A DNA stretch of 64,000 nucleotides from CAKSQF01 sp963628435 (GTDB lineage: Bacteria; Bacillota; Clostridia; Oscillospirales; CAG-272), in NCBI GenBank assembly GCA_963628435.1, contig CAVGEY010000002.1, forward strand, positions 62,001 through 126,000, written 5' to 3'. Positions within the stretch are counted from its first letter, which is position 1, and each line of letters opens with the position of its first letter. The position numbers and the translations under genes were made by a program. The notes under the pieces are model-generated. The model saw only the letters and a list, made by a program, of their open reading frames with translations, was not told the DNA's origin and searched no databases. Shown here one piece after another: positions 36,014 through 44,517 of this stretch.

Positions 36014-37333
36014 TCAGAATATCGGATAGCCGGCGTTGGTGTGAGCTTCGACAAGCTCGTCAACAAGTGCGACGATTTCGTCTGTCGACAGTTCGGCTCC
36101 GGTATGCGGCTCCATCATCGCGGCCTGATAAAGAGTTTCCTTTTTGCCTGTTACGGCAGCCTCTATTGTCAGCATCTGCGGATAGATATTCGACGAGTTC
36201 ATCGCCGCAAGCTGAAGCGGAAGTTCGCCCACATACGTCGGTGTTATACCGTTGTTGTCGACAAGACAGGGAACCTCGACGCAGGCTTCTCTCGGAAGAT
36301 TGGTGATAAGACCGTTGTTGATAACGTTTCCGCCGATTTTGTAGGGCTTGTTTGTGACGATTGCCTCCATTATATGCGAAGCATATTCTCTCGAACGTGT
36401 GTGGGTGATATTTCCGCCCGCGAGAAGTTCCTCCTTCTGCTTCTGCCAACCGGCAATCTGATTTACGCAGCGGCGGGGATATTCGTCAAGCGGAATATTG
36501 AATTTCTCGATGAGATCATCACGGCCCGCCTTGATGTAGAACGGATTGTATTCGGCATTGTGCTCACTGCTTTCGGTGCAGTAATAGCCGAGCTTGTCAA
36601 TGTAATCGTATCTGACCATATCCCCATGCTTTTCGCCCGCATTCTTTTCTTTCGCGCGGCGTCTGATTTCGGGATAAAGATCGTTTCCGTATTTGTCCTT
36701 TATTTCAAGAAGCCATGCCATGTGGTTGATTCCCGCGATTTTTGAGATATGACCGTCGAATTTGTCCTGCATTCCGAGCCCGTTGAACAGACATTCGACA
36801 CAGACCTGAACGCTGTGGCAGAGACCGACCGTCTTTATGCCCGTGTAGCGCTGCATATAACCCGAAAGAATCGCCATCGGATTCGTATAGTTCAAAAACC
36901 ATGCATCGGGGCAGACCTCTTCCATATCACGCGCAAAATCTTTAAGTACATGAATGGTGCGCATGCCTCTCATTATTCCGCCGATGCCGAGTGTGTCGCC
37001 GATTGTCTGGCGGAGATTGTATTTTTTCGGGATTTCGAAATCTATAATCGTGCAAGGGTCGTAAAGACCGACCTGAATGGTGTCAACAACGAAATCGGCA
37101 CCGCGGAGCGCGTCTTTTCTCTGTTCAACGCCGAGATATTTTTCAACCTTCGCTCTTCCCTCGTTGAGCTTTTCGTTCATCTTCGTAATAAGAAGATAAG
37201 ATTCTTCAAGTCTGTCGTTGTTGATATCGTAAAGAGCGATTTCAACATCGTGAAATTCATCGCAAAGCATTGTGTCGCCGAGAACGTTTTTGGTAAATAT
37301 CGTGCTTCCGGCTCCCATAAGTGTTATTTTCAT
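36014..37333 (-). CDS. melA: Glycoside hydrolase family 4, alpha-galactosidase (MelA) type
   Basis: GH4 enzymes cleave glycosides by a redox mechanism that needs NAD+ and Mn2+, in the cytoplasm. The 439-residue protein starts with the NAD fold KITLMGAGSTIFTKNVLGD, then IALYDIN, DFVVDTIQVG, NYTNPMAIL, the metal-site Cys in LCHSVQ, and GINHMAW. The CHSVQ and GGIMRGMRTIHV forms are those of the MelA subgroup rather than 6-phospho-glucosidases (which have CHnxxx plus phosphate-binding residues), so alpha-galactosides such as melibiose or raffinose are likely. AGGGGAGAAAA lies before the ATG. Transcribed divergently from an AraC regulator that probably controls it. Confidence 0.92.
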   Translation of the reverse strand: MKITLMGAGSTIFTKNVLGDTMLCDEFHDVEIALYDINNDRLEESYLLITKMNEKLNEGRAKVEKYLGVEQRKDALRGADFVVDTIQVGLYDPCTIIDFEIPKKYNLRQTIGDTLGIGGIMRGMRTIHVLKDFARDMEEVCPDAWFLNYTNPMAILSGYMQRYTGIKTVGLCHSVQVCVECLFNGLGMQDKFDGHISKIAGINHMAWLLEIKDKYGNDLYPEIRRRAKEKNAGEKHGDMVRYDYIDKLGYYCTESSEHNAEYNPFYIKAGRDDLIEKFNIPLDEYPRRCVNQIAGWQKQKEELLAGGNITHTRSREYASHIMEAIVTNKPYKIGGNVINNGLITNLPREACVEVPCLVDNNGITPTYVGELPLQLAAMNSSNIYPQMLTIEAAVTGKKETLYQAAMMEPHTGAELSTDEIVALVDELVEAHTNAGYPIF

Positions 37334-37527
37334 AATTTTTCTCCCCTGATTTTATTGCGGACAGTCGATAACCGACATCCGCCTGATAAATTATATTATG
37401 ATATTCGTTAAAAATCTATTGCATAATGTGCCGTTAATATGTTATAATGTAACATAAACTGTTTGATATGTTTGCAGCCGCGACCGGACTGTGATATTAT
37501 AAAAACATCAAAGGAGACTGCACGATT
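37334..37527. promoter_or_regulatory. melA/araC-type divergent control region
   Basis: A 194-base AT-rich region. Toward the regulator: TTGCAG (37472-37477), 17-base spacer, TATTAT (37495-37500). Toward melA (minus): a TATAAT near 37390-37397 without a clear -35. An inverted repeat TGTTA-TAATG-TAACA (37440-37454) lies between and is a possible AraC-family binding site. Confidence 0.6.
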
Positions 37528-38322
37528 TTGTATTATGATTTTCTGCTCAACCACGGCTTTCGGGATCTTAACCCGATAACAATCGGCAGCGAGCACTGTC
37601 GGCCCGACAAATCGTTCGGCCCCGATATGCGCGGATACACGCTCATTCACTATGTCGTAAAAGGAAAGGGTTATCTCCGCAAATTCGGACGCACCTATCC
37701 GGTATGCGCAGGTCAGGCGTTTATCATAAATCCGGGTGAAATAGTCGTCTATTATGCCGAAAAGACCGACCCGTGGTATTATCAGTGGATAGGATTCGAC
37801 GGACAGCTTTCGAAGAAATTTGCCGAACTCCCGCCCGTTGTCGCTTTTTCCTCCAACTGGATAGGCATGATGCTTGACTGCCCCGCAGATTCGGCAATGC
37901 GCGAATACGAAATAGCATCTGTGCTTTTCCGTATGTATGCCGATCTTTTTGCGGACAAAAAGCACGGAAACCATTATGTCAGACGGGTGCAGGACTGCAT
38001 ACAGACGCAGTATATGCATGATCTCAAAGTTGAAAATATCGCATCCGAAATGAATCTCGACCGCAGATATCTCTCGCGCATCTTCAAGGCATCAACCGGG
38101 CAGACGATTCAGGAATATCTCGTTACGGTGCGTCTTGAGGAAGCCGTCCGCAGACTCTCATACGGGTTTTCGGTAGGTGAAGCGGCGGCACTGTGCGGCT
38201 ACGGCGATGTCTGCAATTTTTCGAAAATGTTCAAAAAACGATACGGAATAAGCCCCGGACAATGGAAAAAGGCGGAAACCGCGCCCGCATGCCCCGAAAA
38301 ATCTGACGATAACGAAACATAA
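37528..38322 (+). CDS. AraC family transcriptional regulator with cupin-type sensor domain
   Basis: A 264-residue DNA-binding regulator. The N-terminal half is an AraC-like cupin (YTLIHYVVKGKGYLRKFGRTYPVCAGQAFIINPGEIVVY, then WYYQWIGFDG), which binds a sugar. The C-terminal half has two helix-turn-helices: LKVENIASEMNLDRRYLSRIFKAS and VGEAAALCGYGDVCNFSKMFKKRYGISPGQWKK. It starts with TTG at 37528; AAGGAG is 11 bases upstream and no ATG is usable. Divergent to the GH4 alpha-galactosidase, it most likely activates that gene in response to an alpha-galactoside. Also reads into the glycerophosphodiesterase 77 bases downstream. Confidence 0.93.
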   Translation: MYYDFLLNHGFRDLNPITIGSEHCRPDKSFGPDMRGYTLIHYVVKGKGYLRKFGRTYPVCAGQAFIINPGEIVVYYAEKTDPWYYQWIGFDGQLSKKFAELPPVVAFSSNWIGMMLDCPADSAMREYEIASVLFRMYADLFADKKHGNHYVRRVQDCIQTQYMHDLKVENIASEMNLDRRYLSRIFKASTGQTIQEYLVTVRLEEAVRRLSYGFSVGEAAALCGYGDVCNFSKMFKKRYGISPGQWKKAETAPACPEKSDDNET

Positions 38323-38399
38323 AATTGGCTTTTTGTAACCTGACATATATTTATCGGAATAAAATCGAAAATACAATAATTAAAAAAGGAGATCTGATT

Positions 38400-39137
38400 A
38401 TGAAAACTTTTAAGAAAGCCGACAGCATTAAAATCAACAGAAAAAACACACTTATGGTTGCACACAGAGGGCTGTCCGGTATCGAAAAGGAAAACAGTAT
38501 GCCGGCGTTTGTAGCTGCCGGCAATCACAGTCATTTCGGAATCGAAACCGATGTTCACCGTACACGCGACGGCAAATTTGTCGTTATACACGATGACAGC
38601 ACGGGCCGTGTCTGCAAGTCGGATTATTCGGTTGAAGGCAGCGACTTCGACCTTCTCCGCTCGCTCTGTCTTACCGATACAGACGGGAGCGAAGGACGCT
38701 GCGACCTGCATATACCTACTCTCGCCGAATATATAGGTGTGTGCAGAAAATATGCGAAAATCAGCGTTCTCGAACTCAAAAACGATTTTTCGTCGGAAGA
38801 TATTGCGAAGATCATAGATATCATAAAAGAGCTCGATTATCTCGAAAATGTGATTTTCATTTCGTTTTCCTATGAAAATCTCGTGAAACTCCGCAAAATT
38901 CTGCCAAATCAGAAAGCTCAGTTCCTTACAGGCGAATTTACCGACGATCTTCCGGATAAACTGACAAAATACGGTCTTGATCTTGACATATATTTTTCGT
39001 CACTTACATCCGAACGCGTGGAACTGCTTCACTCGAAAAATATCGAGGTCAACTGCTGGACTGTGGACAGAGCGGAAGATGCGGAGCGGCTTGTCGATAT
39101 GGGAGTCGATTATATCACATCAAACATACTCGAGTAA
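38400..39137 (+). CDS. Glycerophosphodiester phosphodiesterase family protein
   Basis: A 245-residue TIM-barrel enzyme without signal peptide that hydrolyses glycerophosphodiesters to glycerol 3-phosphate and an alcohol. Motifs: VAHRGLSGIEKENSMPAF (catalytic His and metal-binding Glu), GIETDVHRTRDGKFVVIHDDSTGRVC (metal Glu/Asp and second catalytic His), ISVLELKND (metal Glu) and ITSNILE in place of the usual GxxTDxP end. ATG 38400 follows AAAAGGAG by 9 bases; the longer frame from 38325 lacks a ribosome site. It may be a moonlighting sugar-phosphate or lipoteichoic-acid turnover enzyme; exact substrate open. Confidence 0.92.
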   Translation: MKTFKKADSIKINRKNTLMVAHRGLSGIEKENSMPAFVAAGNHSHFGIETDVHRTRDGKFVVIHDDSTGRVCKSDYSVEGSDFDLLRSLCLTDTDGSEGRCDLHIPTLAEYIGVCRKYAKISVLELKNDFSSEDIAKIIDIIKELDYLENVIFISFSYENLVKLRKILPNQKAQFLTGEFTDDLPDKLTKYGLDLDIYFSSLTSERVELLHSKNIEVNCWTVDRAEDAERLVDMGVDYITSNILE

Positions 39138-39165
39138 ATAAAAAAGCAAAACAATCCTCTTGATT

Positions 39166-39213
39166 GATATGTACCCCCAACACCGGATACCCGGTATTGG
39201 GGGTACATATATC
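39166..39213. repeat. 48-base near-perfect inverted repeat
   Basis: GATATGTACCCCCAA and ACCGG (left arm) pair with CCGGT and TTGGGGGTACATAT (right arm), with one mismatch (C/A) and an ATAC loop. It lies 28 bases after the glycerophosphodiesterase stop. Neither side has a proper T-run, so a plain intrinsic terminator is not certain. The rest of 39214-39390 is AT-rich with no gene. Confidence 0.75.
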
Positions 39214-39478
39214 GCAATGCCGCAAGGGGATAATACACTTAGGATATTTGCAAATTATCGGCATATTGAAGAATTTATTGACACATCAGCCGCCGATTGT
39301 GCTTAATGAAAAAATATATCTGCTGTATACACCGATTTTTTGTGAAAGTTTTTTTGTATTTTTTTCAAAAAAACTTTTATTTGGCTTCGATTTGTGATAT
39401 AATAATTCGGTTAAAGCTGTTTTCAGTCAGATTATTGCATAAACGCATAATACTCAGTATTATTAAGGAGAGAGTGCT

Positions 39479-41302
39479 TTGGTAAGAAACGATCTTAGAA
39501 ATATTGCCATTATCGCCCATGTTGACCACGGCAAGACAACCCTTGTCGATCAGATGCTCAAGCAGGGCGGTGTTTACCGTGAAAATCAGGCGACAACCGA
39601 GCGTGTTATGGACTCGGGCGATCTTGAGAGAGAACGCGGAATTACAATTCTCGCAAAAAATACCGCGATCCATTATAAGGATGTCAAAATCAATATTGTC
39701 GATACTCCCGGCCACGCCGATTTCGGCGGAGAGGTTGAGCGAATACTGAAAATGGTCAACGGCGTTCTTCTGCTCGTCGATGCCGCCGAAGGCCCGATGC
39801 CGCAGACTCGCTTTGTACTTCAGCGCGCTCTTGAACTCAATCACCGTGTTATCGTTGTAATAAATAAGATAGACAAGCCGGACGCGCGTCTGGACGAAGT
39901 TCCCGACGAAATACTCGATTTGCTTATCGACCTTGAAGCAAACGACGATCAGCTCGATTCTCCGATAATTTACTGTTCGGGCAGAGACGGTACCGCAACC
40001 CTTGATCCGAGTGTTCCCGGAACCGATTTGCGTCCGCTTTTTGACACGATTCTCGATTATATGCCGGCACCGTCGGGTGATGAGAATGCCCCGCTTCAGA
40101 TGCTCGTATCGTCAATCGATTACAACGACTATGTCGGCAGAATAGGCATAGGCCGTGTCGAAAACGGCATTGTCAAGGTCGGACAGGATATATCGGTCTG
40201 CAACTTCCACGCAGGCGATCAGCCGCGCCGTACCCGTATCGTATCGCTTTATTCATTTGACGGTCTTCGCCGTGTTCCGATTGAATCGAGTTTGCCGGGC
40301 GACATTGTCTGCTTCTCCGGCGCCGAAAATATCACAATCGGTGATACGATTTGCAGTCCGGATGCTCCGAATCCCCTTCCGTTTGTCAAAATATCCGAGC
40401 CTACCCTTGAGATGACATTCCAGGTAAACGACTCTCCCTTTGCGGGCAAGGACGGAAAATACGTAACATCAAGACAGCTGCGCAAGCGTCTTTATGATGA
40501 ACTTCTCAAAGATGTTTCGCTCCGTGTCTCGGACGGCGAAACCACCGATTCGTTTAAGGTCTGCGGCAGAGGCGAAATGCATCTGTCGATACTCATAGAG
40601 ACCATGCGCCGCGAGGGATTCGAACTTGCGGTATCCTCCCCGAGAGTTATATATAAGGAAATCGACGGAAAGAAATGCGAGCCGATGGAACGCGTTTACA
40701 TTGATGTTGACAGCCTTTTCGCCGGCTCGGTAATGGAAAAACTCGGCGCACGCAAGGGCGAACTGATTGATATGTCGGTTCACGGAAGCCGTACGAAGAT
40801 GGAATATTCCATTCCCGCGCGCTGCCTGTTCGGCTACCGCTCGAAGTTTATGACCGATACACGCGGAGAGGGCATCATGAACTCGATCTTTGACGGGTAT
40901 CAGCCGTATAAAGGCGATATAACCGCAAGATTCACAGGTTCTCTTGTCGCATCCGAAGCAGGCGAAACAACTTCATACGGTCTTTACAATACGCAGGACC
41001 GCGGACAGCTCTTTATCGGTGTTCAGACTCCCGTTTATGAGGGTATGATTGTCGGCGAAAATCCGAAGCTCGGAGATATCGCGGTCAACCCCTGCAAGAC
41101 GAAGCAGCTTACCGCAATCAGATCGAAAGGTGCCGATGAAAAGCTCATTCTCACGCCGCCGAGAATAATGGGACTTGAGGAAGCTATCGAATTTATCGCA
41201 TCCGATGAGCTTATTGAAGTTACACCGCATAATATCAGGCTCAGAAAAGCAATTCTTAATACGCAGAACCGTCTCAAAGCACAGGCTAAACTTAAAAAAT
41301 AA
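39479..41302 (+). CDS. typA: Translational GTPase TypA/BipA
   Basis: A 607-residue ribosome-binding GTPase related to EF-G, involved in stress adaptation and 50S assembly. Order of parts: G1 AHVDHGKTTL, effector region RGITILAKNTAI, G3 DTPGHADFGGEVER, G4 NKIDKPDAR, domain II (PLQMLVSSIDYNDYVGRIGIGR), EF-G III/V-like domains and the TypA-specific C-terminal domain with LTPPRIMGLEEAIEFIASDELIEVTP. Length is normal. Start TTG at 39479 after AAGGAGAG; TATAAT of its promoter is at 39398-39403 without a good -35. Confidence 0.96.
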   Translation: MVRNDLRNIAIIAHVDHGKTTLVDQMLKQGGVYRENQATTERVMDSGDLERERGITILAKNTAIHYKDVKINIVDTPGHADFGGEVERILKMVNGVLLLVDAAEGPMPQTRFVLQRALELNHRVIVVINKIDKPDARLDEVPDEILDLLIDLEANDDQLDSPIIYCSGRDGTATLDPSVPGTDLRPLFDTILDYMPAPSGDENAPLQMLVSSIDYNDYVGRIGIGRVENGIVKVGQDISVCNFHAGDQPRRTRIVSLYSFDGLRRVPIESSLPGDIVCFSGAENITIGDTICSPDAPNPLPFVKISEPTLEMTFQVNDSPFAGKDGKYVTSRQLRKRLYDELLKDVSLRVSDGETTDSFKVCGRGEMHLSILIETMRREGFELAVSSPRVIYKEIDGKKCEPMERVYIDVDSLFAGSVMEKLGARKGELIDMSVHGSRTKMEYSIPARCLFGYRSKFMTDTRGEGIMNSIFDGYQPYKGDITARFTGSLVASEAGETTSYGLYNTQDRGQLFIGVQTPVYEGMIVGENPKLGDIAVNPCKTKQLTAIRSKGADEKLILTPPRIMGLEEAIEFIASDELIEVTPHNIRLRKAILNTQNRLKAQAKLKK

Positions 41303-41330
41303 AACTTTTATATATCCCGCAAAGACTAAG

Positions 41331-41372
41331 AAAACGCCCGGAAAAGCATTTCTGCTTTCCCGGGCGTTTTTC
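41331..41372 (+). terminator. Terminator of typA
   Basis: AAAACGCCCGG..AAAGCA pairs with TGCTTT..CCGGGCGTTTT; T-run follows. Confidence 0.9.
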
Positions 41373-41384
41373 CGTTGGTCAGCT

Positions 41385-41655
41385 TCAGCAAAAGTTTTAC
41401 TGATGAGAGTAAAACAGATTATACGGTGAAAGATCCGTTGATATAACGAAGGTGCGGTCGCCAACTGCACAAATAAAATATCGGGAGACCTTTTCAGACG
41501 GAAAAGCACAGGCAACATTGCCAAACACGTTTGGCAGGCATACTCTACATAAAAACTTCCTTTAGTGGCCCTGGCTAATATGTCGTCCGTTGTCTTTTTC
41601 GGTCTGCACGCCCTCCGAGTACACCTTTTCCGAAAATTTTGCAAAAATTATCGGA
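41385..41655. ncRNA. Hairpin-rich non-coding tract; plus-strand core resembles a degenerate cobalamin riboswitch
   Basis: No gene explains this 270-base tract. On the plus strand, ACGG-TGAAAGAT-CCGT (41423-41438), GCGGTCGCCAACTG (41454-41467) and CGGGAGACC (41482-41490) occur in the order of the cobalamin aptamer blocks (GGTG-AATCC hairpin, CGGTCCCGCCACTGT, AGGAGACC), but a 12-base hairpin is inserted and the GGGAA block is missing. Further hairpins: TGCCAAAC/GTTTGGCA (41521-41553 area) and CCTTTTC/GAAAAGG type. On the minus strand a GTTTTACT/AGTAAAAC hairpin with TTTTG could end a transcript. No plus-strand gene follows for 2.6 kb. Class therefore uncertain. Confidence 0.3.
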
Positions 41656-41687
41656 AAAATAAGCGGAGAGCCGTGGCCGGCTCTCCG
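41655..41687 (-). terminator. Terminator of the GH172-oxidoreductase operon
   Basis: Minus strand CGGAGAGCC pairs with GGCTCTCCG, then CTTATTTTT. Confidence 0.8.
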
Positions 41688-41699
41688 TCGGATAGTGTT

Positions 41700-42971
41700 T
41701 TAATTCTTTCTGTATTTTTTTGCGATCTCTTTATCGTCAAGATCATAAAAAGATTCGGGAGAATCTGCTATATCGTCGCGGCAGAGCCAGCGTCCGTTTG
41801 TGAAATCGGGGATTGCGACCGGCGCACCGCCGAGCGCGATTGACTGTTCGGACAAAACGCTGATTGCCGCCCATGATGCGCTGTCATACACGTCAATCGG
41901 AGGACGCACGTTGTTTTTCACACTGTCGATAAATGCCGACATAACGAGATAGTCCATACCGCCGTGGCCGCCGTGCGGATCATAGTCTCTCCATATCGGG
42001 TGCTTATATTTCTCGGCATATTCGGATGCGTTGCCCCACAGTTTTTCACCGCAGAATTCGTATCCGTTATGTTCACCGTCAAAGAATATGCTGTCGGTGA
42101 TGCCGAAATATCCGCCTTTTGTTCCTCTGACGGTAAACGCTCTGTCATAGGTTCTCGGCAGAGTAGTGTCGAGAGTAAGCAGAATTGTCTGACCGCCTGC
42201 GCATTTTATCGTTGTATTTACGATATCACCCTGAGCAAATCCGAATGACGAAACTCTTTCGTTGACATTTTCGTGTCCGACATATTCGGCAAGGCCGTGC
42301 GCGCCCGATGCAACCGATGTAAGAGTCAACATCCTGTTTCCGTTGTTGATATTCAGGAGCTTCGCAATCGGGCCGAGTTCATGCGTCGGATAATTTTCGC
42401 AGTTTCTTCCGACATAGTTGCGCAGACGGTAGTGTCTGTTCTCGATGCCGCCTGTTATTTCCCCGCGCAGATCGTGGCAGTATCCGCCGGAGCACTGCAC
42501 GATTTCGCCGAACAGTCCCCGACGCGCAATACCAAGTGCCATAAGTTCACGCTCGCCGTAGCAGCAGTTTTCGAGCATCATACAGTTTACGCCGGTTTCT
42601 TCACAGGTATGCACAAGCTGCCACAGCTTATCGATGCTGTACGCACCTCCGACCTCGAATCCGACGGCAATCCCGTGTCTCATTGCGCATATTGCTATGT
42701 CGAAATGAGCCTCCCATGCCGAGAAAACAAATATCGCATCAATGTCGGATTTTTCGCAAAGTTCTCTGTAATCGGTAAAGACCGCCGGCTTCGTTCCGGT
42801 TGCCTTGTATACATCATCGCACGCAGTTTCGGCGCGGTCGGCATAGCTGTCGCAAACCGCGGTAATCTCAATTTGGGACGGAACGAATCCGAGAAGCACG
42901 TCATTTACAACTCCTCTTCCGCGGCCTCCGTATCCCACAACTCCGACGCGAAGTACATTTTCGTTTTTCAT
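41700..42971 (-). CDS. Gfo/Idh/MocA family oxidoreductase B
   Basis: A 423-residue NAD(P)-dependent dehydrogenase. Rossmann motif LRVGVVGYGGRGRG at the N-terminus, FVFSAWEAHFD, then VGFEVGGAYS where the usual EKP is replaced by EVG. The C-terminal domain holds NYPTHELGPIAKLLNINNGNR and HPIWRDYDPHGGHGGMDYLVMSAFIDSV. The longer variant and the PHGGHGGMD motif resemble the glycosidase-type or sugar-epimerising Gfo/Idh group such as GH109, which cleaves alpha-N-acetylgalactosamine by an NAD-dependent mechanism; this match is suggestive only. ATG 42971 is preferred (AAAGGA upstream, short distance to the Rossmann fold). It follows the GH172 gene by 75 bases in one operon. Confidence 0.85.
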   Translation of the reverse strand: MKNENVLRVGVVGYGGRGRGVVNDVLLGFVPSQIEITAVCDSYADRAETACDDVYKATGTKPAVFTDYRELCEKSDIDAIFVFSAWEAHFDIAICAMRHGIAVGFEVGGAYSIDKLWQLVHTCEETGVNCMMLENCCYGERELMALGIARRGLFGEIVQCSGGYCHDLRGEITGGIENRHYRLRNYVGRNCENYPTHELGPIAKLLNINNGNRMLTLTSVASGAHGLAEYVGHENVNERVSSFGFAQGDIVNTTIKCAGGQTILLTLDTTLPRTYDRAFTVRGTKGGYFGITDSIFFDGEHNGYEFCGEKLWGNASEYAEKYKHPIWRDYDPHGGHGGMDYLVMSAFIDSVKNNVRPPIDVYDSASWAAISVLSEQSIALGGAPVAIPDFTNGRWLCRDDIADSPESFYDLDDKEIAKKYRKN

Positions 42972-43046
42972 ATTTTCGGTCAATCCTTTCCCGTATCCGA
43001 AAATCATTGTTCGGATTTTTTTGAATTTTATGTTTTCAGTCTATTC

Positions 43047-44099
43047 TCATATTATTTCCAGACCGTTTCTGTCGGGAAGCGGCGGATATATGTCATCGAT
43101 ACGATCGGAGTACCAGTAAGCAACCGATGAAATGTCGTCTTTGAGCGGCAGATAGCGTCCCTCGCTCCGCCAGCCGAGCGCCTGCACGGTAACGCGCAGA
43201 TTTTCCGAAAAATAAATCGGATCGGTTATATGCCAGCGGTACAGATTAAACCGTCTGTTGGACAGATATATGCCGTCTGTGCGGTCGACTTTATACATTC
43301 CCGAGTAGGGAGTCGTAAATTCGGCATATCTGCCGTCGACATCGAAATTGTATGCTCCGCAGAAATAATCTTCGGTTCCGGTTCCGCAGACCGTCGGAAA
43401 GTCTTTGTCGCCGTCAATATAAAATTTCATTTCGCCTTCTCCCCACCAGCCGTTATTATTCACGCCCCAGTAGAGATATGTGCCGACATACTGTCCGTGT
43501 CCGTTTACCCCGTCAAGCAGCGTATGAACACCGCCGTCAACCGGATTCGAGCGTCTGAATTGAGCATGAAGATAAAGCGCGTCGTCGGGAACGTCTTTTT
43601 CCTCGCAGTCGATTTGATAATATACCGTTATACCGCGGCTTGCGAGATTTTCGAGTTCGATTCTGAATCCTTTTCTGTACGGCATTTCGAAATAGCAGTT
43701 AAGTCCTCTTTTCGGGTTAATGCAGACCGCAAGACTTGAAAGCTGTCGGTATTCGGGATAGTTCGCACCTGCGAAAAAGTCGCCGAGCGGCACTTCAACC
43801 GACGGATTTTCCGAGCCGTCCCAGTATATTCTCAACACGAGCAGGCGACCGGTGGGCGCATCATCGGTAATCCATATATGCTTTATCGATCCGCTGCCGC
43901 GGACATCCGCAAGATTAAATTTTTCACCTGCGGGGATGATTACGGACGGCGATATTTTCCATCCGATTCCGAGCTCTCTGGCAGGCGCTTCTCCGGTTCC
44001 GTGTTCGGCAGAGCCGCCGACGCCCTTTTCACCTGTAAAATTTTCGGGGCTTATCGAAAAGGTTTTTGCTTTTTTCGCAAGGCAGAGTTTATCAAGCAT
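43047..44099 (-). CDS. DUF2961 protein, glycoside hydrolase family 172
   Basis: A 350-residue cytoplasmic protein with two jelly-roll domains. Diagnostic motifs are GSIKHIWITDD and LRIYWDGSENPSVEVPLGDFF at the N-terminus, CYFEMPYRKGFRIELEN, and WWGEGEMKFYIDGDKDFPTVCGTGTEDYF, where the Glu of GEGE is the catalytic residue in characterised GH172 members. The family includes difructose dianhydride synthase/hydrolase and D-arabinan-active enzymes, so substrate cannot be fixed. GGGAGAAAT lies before the ATG. First gene of a two-gene operon with oxidoreductase B; promoter at 44142-44169. Confidence 0.88.
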   Translation of the reverse strand: MLDKLCLAKKAKTFSISPENFTGEKGVGGSAEHGTGEAPARELGIGWKISPSVIIPAGEKFNLADVRGSGSIKHIWITDDAPTGRLLVLRIYWDGSENPSVEVPLGDFFAGANYPEYRQLSSLAVCINPKRGLNCYFEMPYRKGFRIELENLASRGITVYYQIDCEEKDVPDDALYLHAQFRRSNPVDGGVHTLLDGVNGHGQYVGTYLYWGVNNNGWWGEGEMKFYIDGDKDFPTVCGTGTEDYFCGAYNFDVDGRYAEFTTPYSGMYKVDRTDGIYLSNRRFNLYRWHITDPIYFSENLRVTVQALGWRSEGRYLPLKDDISSVAYWYSDRIDDIYPPLPDRNGLEII

Positions 44100-44141
44100 A
44101 GTATGATTTCTCCCTTTTTCAAAAGTATATCATCTTCCGTA

Positions 44142-44169
44142 ATTATATCATAAGGGGAAAAAAAGTCAA
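44142..44169 (-). promoter_or_regulatory. Promoter of the GH172-oxidoreductase operon
   Basis: Minus strand TTGACT (44164-44169), 16-base spacer, TATAAT (44142-44147). Confidence 0.75.
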
Positions 44170-44209
44170 CGAAATGTTCGGTTAAAAAATATTTTTTTGT
44201 AAAAAACTA

Positions 44210-44238
44210 TTGACAAACAGACAGCACCATGATATAAT
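44210..44238 (+). promoter_or_regulatory. Promoter of the tRNA pair
   Basis: TTGACA (44210-44215), 17-base spacer, TATAAT (44233-44238): a consensus promoter, as usual for stable RNA. Confidence 0.85.
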
Positions 44239-44280
44239 AATCAGCGTCGCAGGTACCGCAGTCGGCGGTCGGCGAAAAAT

Positions 44281-44355
44281 GCTGGTGTGGCTCAATGGCA
44301 GAGCAGCTGATTTGTAATCAGCAGGTTGATGGTTCGACTCCGTTCACCAGCTCCA
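44281..44355 (+). tRNA. tRNA-Thr (TGT)
   Basis: Acceptor stem GCTGGTG/CACCAGC, D arm GCTC...GAGC, anticodon stem GCTGA/TCAGC with loop TTTGTAA (anticodon TGT), T loop TTCGACT and an encoded CCA. Discriminator is T. Confidence 0.97.
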
Positions 44356-44358
44356 AAC

Positions 44359-44388
44359 AGGTGAATAGAAGCATGTTTTTATTCACCT
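44359..44388 (+). other. Hairpin between the two tRNAs
   Basis: AGGTGAATA pairs with TATTCACCT; probably a processing hairpin in the dicistronic tRNA transcript. Confidence 0.6.
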
Positions 44389-44395
44389 CGAATAC

Positions 44396-44480
44396 GGGAG
44401 CGTTCCCGAGTGGCCAAAGGGGACAGACTGTAAATCTGCTGCTTTCAGCTTCGGTGGTCCGAATCCACCCGCTCCCACCA
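44396..44480 (+). tRNA. tRNA-Tyr (GTA)
   Basis: Acceptor GGGAGCG/CGCTCCC, anticodon loop CTGTAAA (anticodon GTA), long class II variable arm, T loop TCCGAAT and encoded CCA. Confidence 0.97.
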
Positions 44481-44481
44481 A

Positions 44482-44517
44482 AAAGACGGTTTTCTTTCGA
44501 AAACCGTCTTTTTTCTG
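44482..44517 (+). terminator. Terminator of the tRNA transcript
   Basis: AAGACGGTTTTC pairs with GAAAACCGTCTT, then TTTTCTG. Confidence 0.9.

Noticed and set aside
40973..41644. 223-residue minus-strand frame through the end of typA and the following gap
   Set aside because: Half of it is antisense to typA, it lacks a ribosome site, and a conserved product is not recognisable. The gap part is treated as non-coding.
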